Assembly (NCBI GenBank): GCA_902797305.1 | Contig: CADBSK010000015.1 | Coordinates: 1 to 64,000 of the forward strand | DNA from: an uncultured Spirochaetaceae bacterium | GTDB lineage: Bacteria > Spirochaetota > Spirochaetia > Treponematales > Treponemataceae | DNA length: 64,000 bases | Direction of reading: 5' to 3' | The notes under the pieces: model-generated | Seen by the model: the letters and a program-made list of their open reading frames with translations, nothing else | What the model was told of the DNA's origin: nothing | The model's database searches: none | Translations under genes and position numbers: made by a program | Shown here: in pieces, positions 1-7,501 of the stretch | Layout of the letters: every line of letters starts with the position of its first letter | How positions within the stretch are numbered: position 1 is the stretch's first letter

Positions 1-48
1 CAGCACAAAACGAGTGTTTTTGTAAGCCAGTTTGCTCCTTCGCGCCAT
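1..48 (-). CDS. 5' end of an unidentified gene running off the window
   Basis: Reading the minus strand from an ATG at 48 gives 16 open codons to the window edge, beginning MARRSKLAYK and rich in basic residues. There is no clear Shine-Dalgarno site before it. It would be divergent from ssrA, which fits the gene-free gap between them. Sixteen codons are too few to name a family, and the reading may be chance. Confidence 0.3.
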   Translation of the reverse strand, partial: MARRSKLAYKNTRFVL

Positions 49-97
49 TTTTGATACAAAGTCAAATATAATGCGTTTGCCCTGTTATATTTTTTAA

Positions 98-126
98 TTG
101 ACTTAAAGAAAGTTCGTTAGTATATT
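98..126 (+). promoter_or_regulatory. probable ssrA promoter
   Basis: TTGACT at 98-103 and TATATT at 121-126 are separated by exactly 17 bases, a good housekeeping sigma-factor match. Transcription would begin near 133, leaving about 34 nt of 5' leader to be removed from the tmRNA precursor, normally the job of RNase P. Confidence 0.6.
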
Positions 127-166
127 ATACATAGCATTAAGTTGATTTACTGTGCGTTCTTTATAA

Positions 167-536
167 GGGGGTGCACCGGTTTCGACGGATGCGGGAGCAC
201 ATTTATTGCATGTAGGTGTGAAGGCGCCTTAAGCTGACAAAAAAAATAACTGCAAAACGTAGAGAAGAAGAAGATTCTTCAAACGAACAGTTTGCTCTTG
301 CTGCGTAAGTAGCGGGCACGGAACTCTGAGGGTGCTGTTCCTAACTTTTAGATGTTCTGACGCTAACAGGAACTTGGTTTTTAGTGCTTCTAACCATTAA
401 AGACGACATTTAGTTAGAATAAGGAAAAGACGCTTGTTATGCTGCTACCTTTTCCCGACAAATACCTCGCATAACTAAACATGTAGATATATTTGGGTTA
501 CGCACCCGGACGGGGGTTCAATTCCCCCCATCTCCA
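167..536 (+). ncRNA. ssrA: tmRNA (transfer-messenger RNA)
   Basis: This RNA rescues stalled ribosomes and adds a degradation tag. The 5' end GGGGGTG (167-173) pairs with CATCTCC (529-535) to form the tRNA-like acceptor stem, with A536 as discriminator. The characteristic 5' block TGCACCGGTTTCGACGG and the T-arm GGGGGTTCAATTCCCCC are both present. CCA is not encoded. By comparison with the T. pallidum tmRNA layout (ATAACT before the resume codon), the resume codon is GCA at 252-254 and the stop is TAA at 306-308. The encoded tag is AKRREEEDSSNEQFALAA, 18 residues, ending in the standard ALAA degron. The resume codon is inferred from that comparison; the stop and ALAA end are read directly. Confidence 0.95.
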
Positions 537-596
537 AAAAGGGGCTGTTCACCAGGTTCAATTATAAGAACTTGCTAGCAGCTCCTTATTTTTTAT
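537..596 (+). terminator. ssrA terminator directly before the hslO ribosome site
   Basis: A long hairpin is formed by AAGGGGCTG (539-547) with CAGCTCCTT (579-587), and an inner CAGGTTC/GAACTTG stem, each with one G:U pair. A T-rich run follows at 588-594. The hslO Shine-Dalgarno site (GAGGG, about 597-601) follows immediately, so hslO has no room for its own promoter downstream of this hairpin. Confidence 0.7.
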
Positions 597-605
597 GAGG
601 GTAAA

Positions 606-1568
606 ATGAACAAAGTAGAATTGCAGGATAAGGAATTACTTGCTCACATTGAGAGTCTTCCAAAAGACGAAATGTCAATTTTTGTTATGGCAGATGGCCG
701 AATCAGAGGAGCTCTTTTTCACGGTACAAGATTTGTAAATCAGGCTAGATTACAGCATAATCTCGGAATTTTAGAAACAATGGTGTTTGGAAATGCTGCC
801 TTGTGTGGTGCATTAATGATTCCCACAATGAAAGGTCAGGAACACATTGTTTGGAGATATGAAGTTGATGGGCCGGCAAAAGGTTTTAATATTGAAACTG
901 ATTCAACTGGTTATGTTAGAGGCTTTTTATTAAATGAAAGAATTCCTGTTGATAAACCATTAGAAAACTGGAATCTAGCTCCATTTTTAGGTTGTGGAAC
1001 AATGACTGTCACAACAATAAGACCAAATGAAAAAAATCATCAGGAGTCTACTGTACAGATTGATTCATTAAATATTGCTAAAGATTTAGCATGGTATTAT
1101 AAACAGTCAGAACAGGTTTCTACAGCTTTTAACACAAGTATTCAGATGGATAAAACCGGAAGAGTAATAGGCGCCGGAGGTATGTTTTTGCAGGTTATGC
1201 CTGAAATCGGTGGTACAAAGGCAGGTGGATCTACAAAAAATAGTTCTGCAAATACAAAGGCTGATGAACAGTTATTAGAAAGGGCAGAACTGGCTTTTAA
1301 GACTGCGCCAAGTCTTGGTCAATGGTTCTGTGAAAAAGGTACACACGAAGATATAATTTATGGATTATTCAGAGAGTTTAAACCGTCAATTGCCTTAAAG
1401 CGTAATATAAAATTTGATTGCCCTTGTAACAAAGAATACTTTTTAAATCATATTAAACATCTTCCTTCGAGCGAATTGGAAGACATTCGTAAAAATGGTC
1501 CTAATCCACTTGAAGTAAAGTGTAATAATTGTGGAAGTACATATTTGATTAATACTTCAGAAATATAA
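606..1568 (+). CDS. hslO: Hsp33 redox-regulated chaperonin
   Basis: Hsp33 is a cytoplasmic holdase chaperone switched on by oxidative unfolding when its C-terminal zinc centre is oxidised. The 320-residue protein has the family's N-terminal fold, a central GAGGMFLQVMP segment and the C-terminal zinc centre, CPC near residue 278 and CNNC near residue 308. All four cysteine ligands are present, so redox control should be intact. The length is slightly above the usual ~290 because of a Gly/Ser/Lys-rich insert around residues 205-220. The ATG at 606 follows GAGGG. It lies directly after the ssrA terminator, so it is probably transcribed by readthrough from ssrA. A strong hairpin ends it before the convergent regulator operon. 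Confidence 0.93.
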   Translation: MNKVELQDKELLAHIESLPKDEMSIFVMADGRIRGALFHGTRFVNQARLQHNLGILETMVFGNAALCGALMIPTMKGQEHIVWRYEVDGPAKGFNIETDSTGYVRGFLLNERIPVDKPLENWNLAPFLGCGTMTVTTIRPNEKNHQESTVQIDSLNIAKDLAWYYKQSEQVSTAFNTSIQMDKTGRVIGAGGMFLQVMPEIGGTKAGGSTKNSSANTKADEQLLERAELAFKTAPSLGQWFCEKGTHEDIIYGLFREFKPSIALKRNIKFDCPCNKEYFLNHIKHLPSSELEDIRKNGPNPLEVKCNNCGSTYLINTSEI

Positions 1569-1604
1569 AAAAAAGCCCTTGTAAGACTACAAGGGCTTTC
1601 TTTA
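1566..1604. terminator. bidirectional terminator between hslO and the convergent GHKL gene
   Basis: GCCCTTGTA (575-583 in the 1,500s, i.e. 1575-1583) pairs with TACAAGGGC (1588-1596) around a 4-nt loop. A-runs lie before it and T-rich sequence after it, so it can act on both strands. Confidence 0.85.
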
Positions 1605-1620
1605 TGTACAAAACTAATAT

Positions 1621-2151
1621 TTAGTGTTTGTTTCCAAATTTTTTAAGCATTGCAACAGCGTTTCGTTTTCCATTATAAACAAATCCACCATTCCAATATT
1701 CAAGAGCAGCAAAAAGTGCATTACCACCATCCTGTGCATCAGATTCCTTTGTACGGAAAGATACATAATCAGCTAACTGCTCATAATTCTGGGCATGTAA
1801 ACATGAAAGTCTTTTACGGTTAAATTCATTCCATTTTTCAAGGTCTTTGAATCCTTCACCTTCGTCTTCTACGATTACATGTGCATGAGTTGGACTGAAA
1901 GAATACCAAACTGTTACTTTTTTGTTAATATCACAGTGATTACCATGCTTAACACCATTTTTGATTACTTCACTAATCTGCTGTTCAAGAAGGTTTAACT
2001 CTTTGATTTCTGAAGGCGCAGACTGTACAATTAAAAGAGTAAAGTAACGAATCTGTCTAAAATCTGAAGGAAACTCCTTCTTAAGCATGTTTGTTTTGTC
2101 GAATAACGGATCATTATCATCCGAACGCAATTCTTTAATTGGTTCTTCCAT
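1621..2151 (-). CDS. GHKL ATPase, RsbW/SpoIIAB-like serine kinase (partner-switch)
   Basis: Probably the kinase/anti-factor member of a partner-switch module, phosphorylating the STAS protein encoded just upstream. The GHKL ATP-binding fold is visible. The N-box reads EVIKNGVKHGN, the G1 box VEDEGEGF, and a G2-like segment with DGGNALFAALEYWNGG lies near the C-terminus. I chose the ATG at 2151 (176 residues) because AGGAG sits 6 nt before it; an ATG 21 nt further upstream has no ribosome site. It is the last of three co-directional genes. No sigma factor lies in the cluster, so the final target is unknown. T. pallidum carries a similar rsbU-like set. Confidence 0.75.
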   Translation of the reverse strand: MEEPIKELRSDDNDPLFDKTNMLKKEFPSDFRQIRYFTLLIVQSAPSEIKELNLLEQQISEVIKNGVKHGNHCDINKKVTVWYSFSPTHAHVIVEDEGEGFKDLEKWNEFNRKRLSCLHAQNYEQLADYVSFRTKESDAQDGGNALFAALEYWNGGFVYNGKRNAVAMLKKFGNKH

Positions 2152-2210
2152 TTTAATCTCCTGTTTTTGCATTTTTTTAATAATGAATCAATTTGGGAAA
2201 TGTTTTCAGT

Positions 2211-2549
2211 CTATTCATTAACCATTAACAATGCTTCTTCTACACTGTTAGCAATAGGGAAGTAACCCATAAGTTTTGTTAATTCGATTACCTTTTTAAC
2301 AGAACCATGGATGTTTGAAATTGCCAACTTTAAGTTCATTTTTTTAATAGTTGAACAGATGTAAATCAAAGCACCAATTCCAGATGAGTCGATGTAGTCA
2401 ACTTGTTCAAGGTTGATGATGAAGATTTTAACGTTTTTTTCAATCATCTTCATTACCAGTTCCTTAAGCTTATAGGAGTTATAGAGATCCATTTCTCCGT
2501 TTACATCAATAATGTAAACTTCTCCATTTTTTCGTATTTTAAGTTCCAT
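2211..2549 (-). CDS. STAS-domain anti-anti-sigma factor (SpoIIAA/RsbV-like)
   Basis: A 112-residue single STAS domain that should bind the neighbouring GHKL kinase when unphosphorylated. The signature YIDSSGIGAL contains D54-S55-S56-G57; by analogy with SpoIIAA Ser58, S56 is the expected phosphorylation site. AAGGAG precedes the ATG at 2549. It starts 11 nt after the phosphatase gene, so the two are almost certainly cotranscribed and cotranslated. Role inferred from family and context. Confidence 0.9.
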   Translation of the reverse strand: MELKIRKNGEVYIIDVNGEMDLYNSYKLKELVMKMIEKNVKIFIINLEQVDYIDSSGIGALIYICSTIKKMNLKLAISNIHGSVKKVIELTKLMGYFPIANSVEEALLMVNE

Positions 2550-2560
2550 AAGGCCACTCC

Positions 2561-4225
2561 TTATCCCTGTATTTTGATAACCAAAAGACTCTGGTCATCG
2601 TATTGCTGTGCATTTCCACAGAACTTTTTGATATTATCTTTAACCTTTGCCGCAATGTCTTTCCCATTCAACTTGCAGTTGGTTTTAATAACCTTTTGTA
2701 AATTATCGAGTGAATATTGTACACCACTTTCATTAAGACATTCAAGTAATCCATCAGTACAAGTTACTAAAATATCTCCGCTTTCCAACTGTATATCAAT
2801 ATCGGAATATTTTGTCTCTTTAACAACACCAATTGGTTCACATTCTGAAGAAATCTTTTGAATACTTCCATCTTGTGATTTATATAAAATTACAGGACAT
2901 GTACCAGAAGTAGAAATCTGTGCTGAATTGTCCAAACTATTGTAATTTATAAGTGCTACACTTGCAAAGTGATCCATGCTGTTTTTCTCAGAACAAATTG
3001 CCTTGTTAACCCATTCCAATAAAGTTGCAGAACTCTGATTTGTGTTGGAAATCAAACGAAGCATGGCTCTAAGCATGATCATTACAACAAGAGAATTCAT
3101 TCCTTTTCCGGCAACATCTGACATAACAAAGGTAATTCTGTCTTTTCTTGAAGGAATAATGTCATAGTAATCACCGCAAACATTTTCCATCTGTGTTGAA
3201 TATTTACCAATTGAAAGAGAGTTCAATACCGGTATTTTTTCAGGAATCATTGTTTTCTGATATTTAGTTGCAATGTCACCTTCTTTTGTTAATTCAAGAT
3301 GTTCAGTTACAGAAAGGAAACTGTTCAATGGCTTAATAGCATTGCTGAACGCTTCTGTAAGACTAACAGCATTTTCAAAGTCTACAGGAGTAAATGGCAT
3401 TGAGTCAGCTTTTCTGCTTAAACATACTAATCCAATTGTTACATCCTGTCCTTTTACAGGAATAAACATATACGGACCACATTTTAAGAAATCTTCTGGA
3501 CCGTTTTGTACAATTCTTTTATCCCGGGATGGATCCTTGATATTTACAGGTTCGCCGAGATTAAATATGTCTCCAAAAATATTTCCTTCTAATTCAAACT
3601 GAGAGAATTTAAAATTTGTTTCTACTCTTAAAGGTTTGTGAGGAATATCTTCTGGTAATTTATATGGAGGAGGGAAAATTCCCGAAACAGATTTTACTGC
3701 AAGAATTTCATCGTAATCATCTAAAAGCATGATGGCACAACCATCAGCAAGAGTTTTTTCAACAATTAAGTTATTGAAGTGTTCCAGAAATCCTGAAAGT
3801 GCATCTTCCTGTCCAAAGAAAGAAGATGCCTTCTGGGTTAATTCGATATTTGTTTCAAGTAATTTAGTTGTTTTATTTAATTCTGCTTTAAGTTGAGCTT
3901 TGTCAACGCTGTCTTCTTCGTTTGCTGGATTTGCAAGAGCATCACCGCTTTTTTCCCGTTTCATTGGATCACTTACTGCTAATACAAAGGCGTAGATCAT
4001 TAATAAAAATTCAACAATTGCAGCAGAAAAAATACCGAAAATCATTTTTTGTGAAAAAAACGAATACGCAAGACCTGCTATAAAAATGAGAATTGAAGGA
4101 AATACTATGGCACTGATTTTAGATGTGTTTCTAATTTTAGCGATTATGAGTAAACCAAAAAGAAGCAATCCAAGAGTTATAGAAATAAGAATCGGAATTC
4201 CGATAAATGAATCAATTGAATCCAA
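2561..4225 (-). CDS. membrane-anchored GAF-PP2C phosphatase (RsbU/SpoIIE type)
   Basis: Expected to dephosphorylate the STAS protein in response to an input signal. Two hydrophobic segments (about residues 7-28 and 36-63) place the N-terminus in the inner membrane. A short coiled segment follows, then a GAF-like sensor (about 125-295), then the SpoIIE/PP2C domain (about 325-554). Metal-binding motifs are visible: MSDVAGKGM, CTDGL and YDDQS. The start is TTG at 4225, with AGGAG 6 nt upstream. It heads the three-gene minus-strand operon, and a strong promoter lies just upstream. Length (554) is normal for the architecture. Confidence 0.88.
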   Translation of the reverse strand: MDSIDSFIGIPILISITLGLLLFGLLIIAKIRNTSKISAIVFPSILIFIAGLAYSFFSQKMIFGIFSAAIVEFLLMIYAFVLAVSDPMKREKSGDALANPANEEDSVDKAQLKAELNKTTKLLETNIELTQKASSFFGQEDALSGFLEHFNNLIVEKTLADGCAIMLLDDYDEILAVKSVSGIFPPPYKLPEDIPHKPLRVETNFKFSQFELEGNIFGDIFNLGEPVNIKDPSRDKRIVQNGPEDFLKCGPYMFIPVKGQDVTIGLVCLSRKADSMPFTPVDFENAVSLTEAFSNAIKPLNSFLSVTEHLELTKEGDIATKYQKTMIPEKIPVLNSLSIGKYSTQMENVCGDYYDIIPSRKDRITFVMSDVAGKGMNSLVVMIMLRAMLRLISNTNQSSATLLEWVNKAICSEKNSMDHFASVALINYNSLDNSAQISTSGTCPVILYKSQDGSIQKISSECEPIGVVKETKYSDIDIQLESGDILVTCTDGLLECLNESGVQYSLDNLQKVIKTNCKLNGKDIAAKVKDNIKKFCGNAQQYDDQSLLVIKIQG

Positions 4226-4271
4226 ATTAGTCTCCTACAAAGTTGAAACAATATCTCAATTTGTAATATTT

Positions 4272-4300
4272 ATATTAACATTGAAATATACAGCCGTCAA
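4272..4300 (-). promoter_or_regulatory. promoter of the phosphatase-STAS-GHKL operon
   Basis: On the minus strand TTGACG (4300-4295) and TAATAT (4277-4272) are 17 nt apart. The predicted start leaves a leader of about 40 nt before the TTG start codon. This separates the regulator operon from the gene ending at 4318. Confidence 0.7.
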
Positions 4301-4317
4301 GTTTTTAGATTCTACAT

Positions 4318-5244
4318 TTAAAAGTAGAAACTATGCTTTGTTGTAAGCTCGATTTTAAATATTCTTTTCTTAATCCAGTTTTTAATTCTGGTTAATAAAG
4401 ATTTTTTGTATTCTTTTTTTATATCGCTTACGACGGTGTCTAGAGGAACTTCATCACCAAATTTCTTTTTGATGTTATCATAAAATCTGATTATCCAGAC
4501 ATATAAGTCAGAAACAGTATTCTTTTTAAAATACTTCATGATTTTATATTTTTCGATTGTGTGAACGATTGGTAAGTAAACAGTTGTATACCAGGAAGTA
4601 ATTGCTTCTTCCATACTCAGTTCATCTTTTCTGTTTAGATTTATAAAATATTTATGAGTGAGAATATGCTGTAAAATTACATCGTACTGTCCGGCTGCAG
4701 AAAAATCCAGGGACCAGTAGTCGGTGATATCCCCAAAACTTGTTTCCATGTAGAACTGGCGTTTTTCGTAGTTTATGATTTGCTTTAACATTCCAGCTAA
4801 AGTTCTTACAGGGGAAAGTCTGATTTCTGTCTGGAGAGAAACAACTTCTGCATCGATAAATTCTACACCTTTTGATTTTGCAACGCTTACGCGGTGATTT
4901 CCGTCTCTGACAAAGTACACTCCGGCAAGTTCATAAACTTTAATGGGTGGTAAAATTATATCTTTAATAACTGCTTCATCTACATTTTCCCATCGCTCTT
5001 TTGTGTTGGTGTTTTTTGGAAAAAATTGATTATCAAAATCTTTGTATCGACCTTCGCTTCCCACAATTTTTTCGATTGGAATAACTTTCATTCCAATATA
5101 AGTTTCGGTTTCTGGTTTTACAATTTGTTTTATAGATTTTAAGGAAATCATTGAGGTTTCCTCAGGATTTAATAGATGAGAAATTTCGTTCAAAAGAGCT
5201 TTGTTACGAGCTTTTGCAAAATCACTTTCTGTTTGAGGTATCAT
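4318..5244 (-). CDS. protein with N-terminal ParB/sulfiredoxin-like domain, function unknown
   Basis: Residues 50-130 contain MKVIPIEKIVGSEGRYKDF and, at 113-118, RDGNHR. That motif is the ParB/Srx-type nucleotide-binding loop seen in ParB N-terminal domains and related small regulators. Residues 130-308 are helical and charged with no motif I recognise, ending in a lysine-rich tail. I see no helix-turn-helix that would make it a true ParB. The start overlaps the stop of the phosphoesterase gene by ATGA, so translation is probably coupled. Function cannot be assigned. Confidence 0.75.
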   Translation of the reverse strand: MIPQTESDFAKARNKALLNEISHLLNPEETSMISLKSIKQIVKPETETYIGMKVIPIEKIVGSEGRYKDFDNQFFPKNTNTKERWENVDEAVIKDIILPPIKVYELAGVYFVRDGNHRVSVAKSKGVEFIDAEVVSLQTEIRLSPVRTLAGMLKQIINYEKRQFYMETSFGDITDYWSLDFSAAGQYDVILQHILTHKYFINLNRKDELSMEEAITSWYTTVYLPIVHTIEKYKIMKYFKKNTVSDLYVWIIRFYDNIKKKFGDEVPLDTVVSDIKKEYKKSLLTRIKNWIKKRIFKIELTTKHSFYF

Positions 5245-6008
5245 ATTAGCTCCGTTGTTTTACAATATATATCTGTAGGAATAGAAAGAACATAATGAGC
5301 ATACGCATTTACAATTGTGGTATTTCCGTAATCTCCAACTCTTTCTTCTCGCTGATCGTATAGATGAATATGGCCATGAACCATGTAGCGTGGCTTGAAT
5401 TTTTTAAGGAACCAGTTAAATGGTTTAAAACCAACGTGACACGGATCTTTATGGTCATGAATATTTAACGGTGTTGCATGAGTTAAAAATATATCTGTAT
5501 ATCGTCCGTAAAGAATTTTATTCATAAATAATCTAGGTAAAAGGGCAAAAAGATGCAGATACATTTGAAAATCTGTGTATTGGTTCAAACCGTTATTATA
5601 TTTTCTTGAACCTGATATTCCTGTTATGAGCAAAGGAGTTGGTTTTCCTCTGCGGTTTTTTATTACAAAGTCTTTTAGTATCAGATTTTTAAAACCTGCA
5701 TATATTGCTCCATGATTAAACTCAAGATTAGTAGCTTCGCAGGTCGGACTAGAAAATATTCCATTATTTGGATTTGAATTAGAGTGGGTGATTGTATCCC
5801 TTTTTCCGTGGTAATAATGAAATTCTTTTAAATCATGGTTTCCGAAAATAAAATAAGTTGGTTTATTAAAGACAGAAACGATGAAGTCTATGTAGTCCAT
5901 TGGTAAATCCCCGGCGCATAGAATTACATCAACGTCAGGAAAATTGTTATGAGCATTTGAGTTGTAAATAAGAGGATCGATTAAATCTGATACACAGAGA
6001 ATGTTCAT
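5241..6008 (-). CDS. calcineurin-like metallophosphoesterase
   Basis: A cytoplasmic metal-dependent phosphoesterase of 255 residues. Ligand motifs in order: SDLIDP (D8), AGD (D34), GNHD (N57-H58-D59), THATP (about residue 173) and GHIHLYD (about residue 213). The first motif is D-x-I rather than the usual D-x-H; I recall the SDxxDP form from a subset of bacterial and archaeal relatives, so this is probably not inactivating. It is the middle gene of a TPR-phosphoesterase-ParB-like operon, 7 nt after the TPR gene and overlapping the next gene by 4 nt. Substrate unknown. Confidence 0.85.
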   Translation of the reverse strand: MNILCVSDLIDPLIYNSNAHNNFPDVDVILCAGDLPMDYIDFIVSVFNKPTYFIFGNHDLKEFHYYHGKRDTITHSNSNPNNGIFSSPTCEATNLEFNHGAIYAGFKNLILKDFVIKNRRGKPTPLLITGISGSRKYNNGLNQYTDFQMYLHLFALLPRLFMNKILYGRYTDIFLTHATPLNIHDHKDPCHVGFKPFNWFLKKFKPRYMVHGHIHLYDQREERVGDYGNTTIVNAYAHYVLSIPTDIYCKTTELI

Positions 6009-6015
6009 TTCTTAA

Positions 6016-7374
6016 TTATTTATGGGCTTCTTCAAGCAGTTTTTCAAGCTTTTCTTTTGGAACTAATTCAATAGGTCTATTTTCTGCAAAATTTACAGCA
6101 CTACGGGTAAAGGCAGAACTTGTGAAAAAATATGCTTTTGAACAGTTTGAAGATTTTGCCTGGTCAAGAACTTCGCGGATTATGGTATCCTCAACAGGTT
6201 CTGGATCACGGTAAAATCTAAGAAGGAAGGTCTGCTTGCGCATATTACGCCAGTCATCGTTGCTTGCTTCTATACACATAAGCTGGCAACCGGATTTTTT
6301 AGTATCAGCCTGCTGAGATTTTAGTTTCAGCGATTTTAGGGCAAGATTCTTACATATCTCAAGGAATTCCTGGTCTGAACAGGTAAGAAAGTCTTTTAAG
6401 CAGTCATTTGACTGTAAATCTTTGTATTCTGACAGTTTGGCTGCAACATCTCTAAAGTTTTTATTATTCTTATAGATAATTTCCCAGTTTTCAATTGCTT
6501 TCTGAATCTTTCGTGTTTTTTCGTAACAGGCTGCAAGAAAATATCGGGCATACATGGTATCGCTGTTTGTTCCGCTTTTGTCCAATTCAATTGCTCTTTG
6601 TAAATCAATTAAGGCGTTATCGATGCGATTTGCCATCATAAAACATGTAGCTCTTTCGATAAGAGATTTTTGTTTATATTCAGAATCTCTTTGTGCTTTA
6701 TCAAATGCCTTTACAGCACCTCCAAGGTCCTTGTTTTCTTTTAAAAGCTTTCCTAAATAATAATAGCAGGAATAAGTTTCCGGATTAAGTCTGATTGCAA
6801 GGTCCAGTTCTTTTTTTGCTTCCTGAACCTGCTTGGACTGAAAAAGAATGTACCCGATTGCAGCATGAGCTTTTGCATTTTTTGGTGCAAGTGCGATACA
6901 TTTTTTGTAAAATCCCAGGGCTAAATCTTTACGATTCATCTGTTCGGAGATTTTTCCGGCGTTAAAGAAAACTTCTGAATCCGTAGGGTCTTCTTTAGAA
7001 AGCAAAAGATATTCTCTAAGAGCTTCTTCTTTCTGATTAAATTTCATTAATAGAGAAGCAAATTCTTTTCTAAACTGTACTTCTGGAAGATTTTCGCTAA
7101 AGAGAGCATTTTCATTAATATTTTTGTATTCCATCAGGGCAAGTTCATCTCTGTTGTCAGCTAAATAAGCTTTACCAAGATAATAGTGCGCCTGATAATT
7201 TTTGGGATCCTTAGCGATTATTTGTTTTGCAAGTTTTGCAGCGGCCTGATTTTTTCCCTGTTTAAGGTATTTTTTGATTCCATCTACTTTTTTTGGTGCA
7301 GCAACGGATTTAATAATGATAAAAATTAAACCGATAACAAAAGCTGCTAAAACTGCGATTAATACAATCATCAT
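6016..7374 (-). CDS. membrane-anchored TPR protein
   Basis: One N-terminal membrane helix (residues 2-25), then a Lys/Ala-rich linker and about seven TPR-like helix pairs from residue 35 to 310, for example AHYYLGKAYLADNRDELAL. The C-terminal ~120 residues are not TPR and look like a separate alpha/beta domain (SCQLMCIEASNDDWRNMR, then a stretch with AYFFTSSAFTRSAVNFAE resembling restriction-endonuclease-like or Mrr-like folds; tentative). TPR arrays bind proteins; the partner is unknown. Divergent from a secreted TPR protein gene across a perfect inverted repeat. Confidence 0.8.
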   Translation of the reverse strand: MMIVLIAVLAAFVIGLIFIIIKSVAAPKKVDGIKKYLKQGKNQAAAKLAKQIIAKDPKNYQAHYYLGKAYLADNRDELALMEYKNINENALFSENLPEVQFRKEFASLLMKFNQKEEALREYLLLSKEDPTDSEVFFNAGKISEQMNRKDLALGFYKKCIALAPKNAKAHAAIGYILFQSKQVQEAKKELDLAIRLNPETYSCYYYLGKLLKENKDLGGAVKAFDKAQRDSEYKQKSLIERATCFMMANRIDNALIDLQRAIELDKSGTNSDTMYARYFLAACYEKTRKIQKAIENWEIIYKNNKNFRDVAAKLSEYKDLQSNDCLKDFLTCSDQEFLEICKNLALKSLKLKSQQADTKKSGCQLMCIEASNDDWRNMRKQTFLLRFYRDPEPVEDTIIREVLDQAKSSNCSKAYFFTSSAFTRSAVNFAENRPIELVPKEKLEKLLEEAHK

Positions 7375-7403
7375 AACAAAAAATTACTCCGAAAAAAAAT
7401 TAT

Positions 7404-7431
7404 ATACTATTTTTAAAAAGAAAAATAGTAT
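7404..7431. repeat. perfect 11-bp inverted repeat between divergent TPR genes
   Basis: ATACTATTTTT (7404-7414) and AAAAATAGTAT (7421-7431) are perfectly complementary around a 6-nt loop. It sits where the minus-strand TPR gene would have its promoter: TATAAT at 7404-7399 on the minus strand overlaps its edge. It could be an operator or an RNA hairpin; neither is proven. Confidence 0.6.
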
Positions 7432-7466
7432 GTAACCCTTTTTGCGTTTTAATTTTCTATCTATTG

Positions 7467-7475
7467 TGTTAAAAT
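7467..7475 (+). promoter_or_regulatory. possible extended -10 promoter for the secreted TPR gene
   Basis: TGTTAAAAT gives TG-N-TAAAAT, an extended -10 element, 26 nt before the ATG at 7502. No good -35 at the proper distance is visible. Confidence 0.35.
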
Positions 7476-7501
7476 AGAAAAAAAATAAGGATTTGTATTT
7501 A

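Noticed and set aside
4318-5244. Chromosome-partition ParB
   Set aside because: Only the RDGNHR-type N-domain is visible; no DNA-binding helix-turn-helix and no parA neighbour or parS-like sites.
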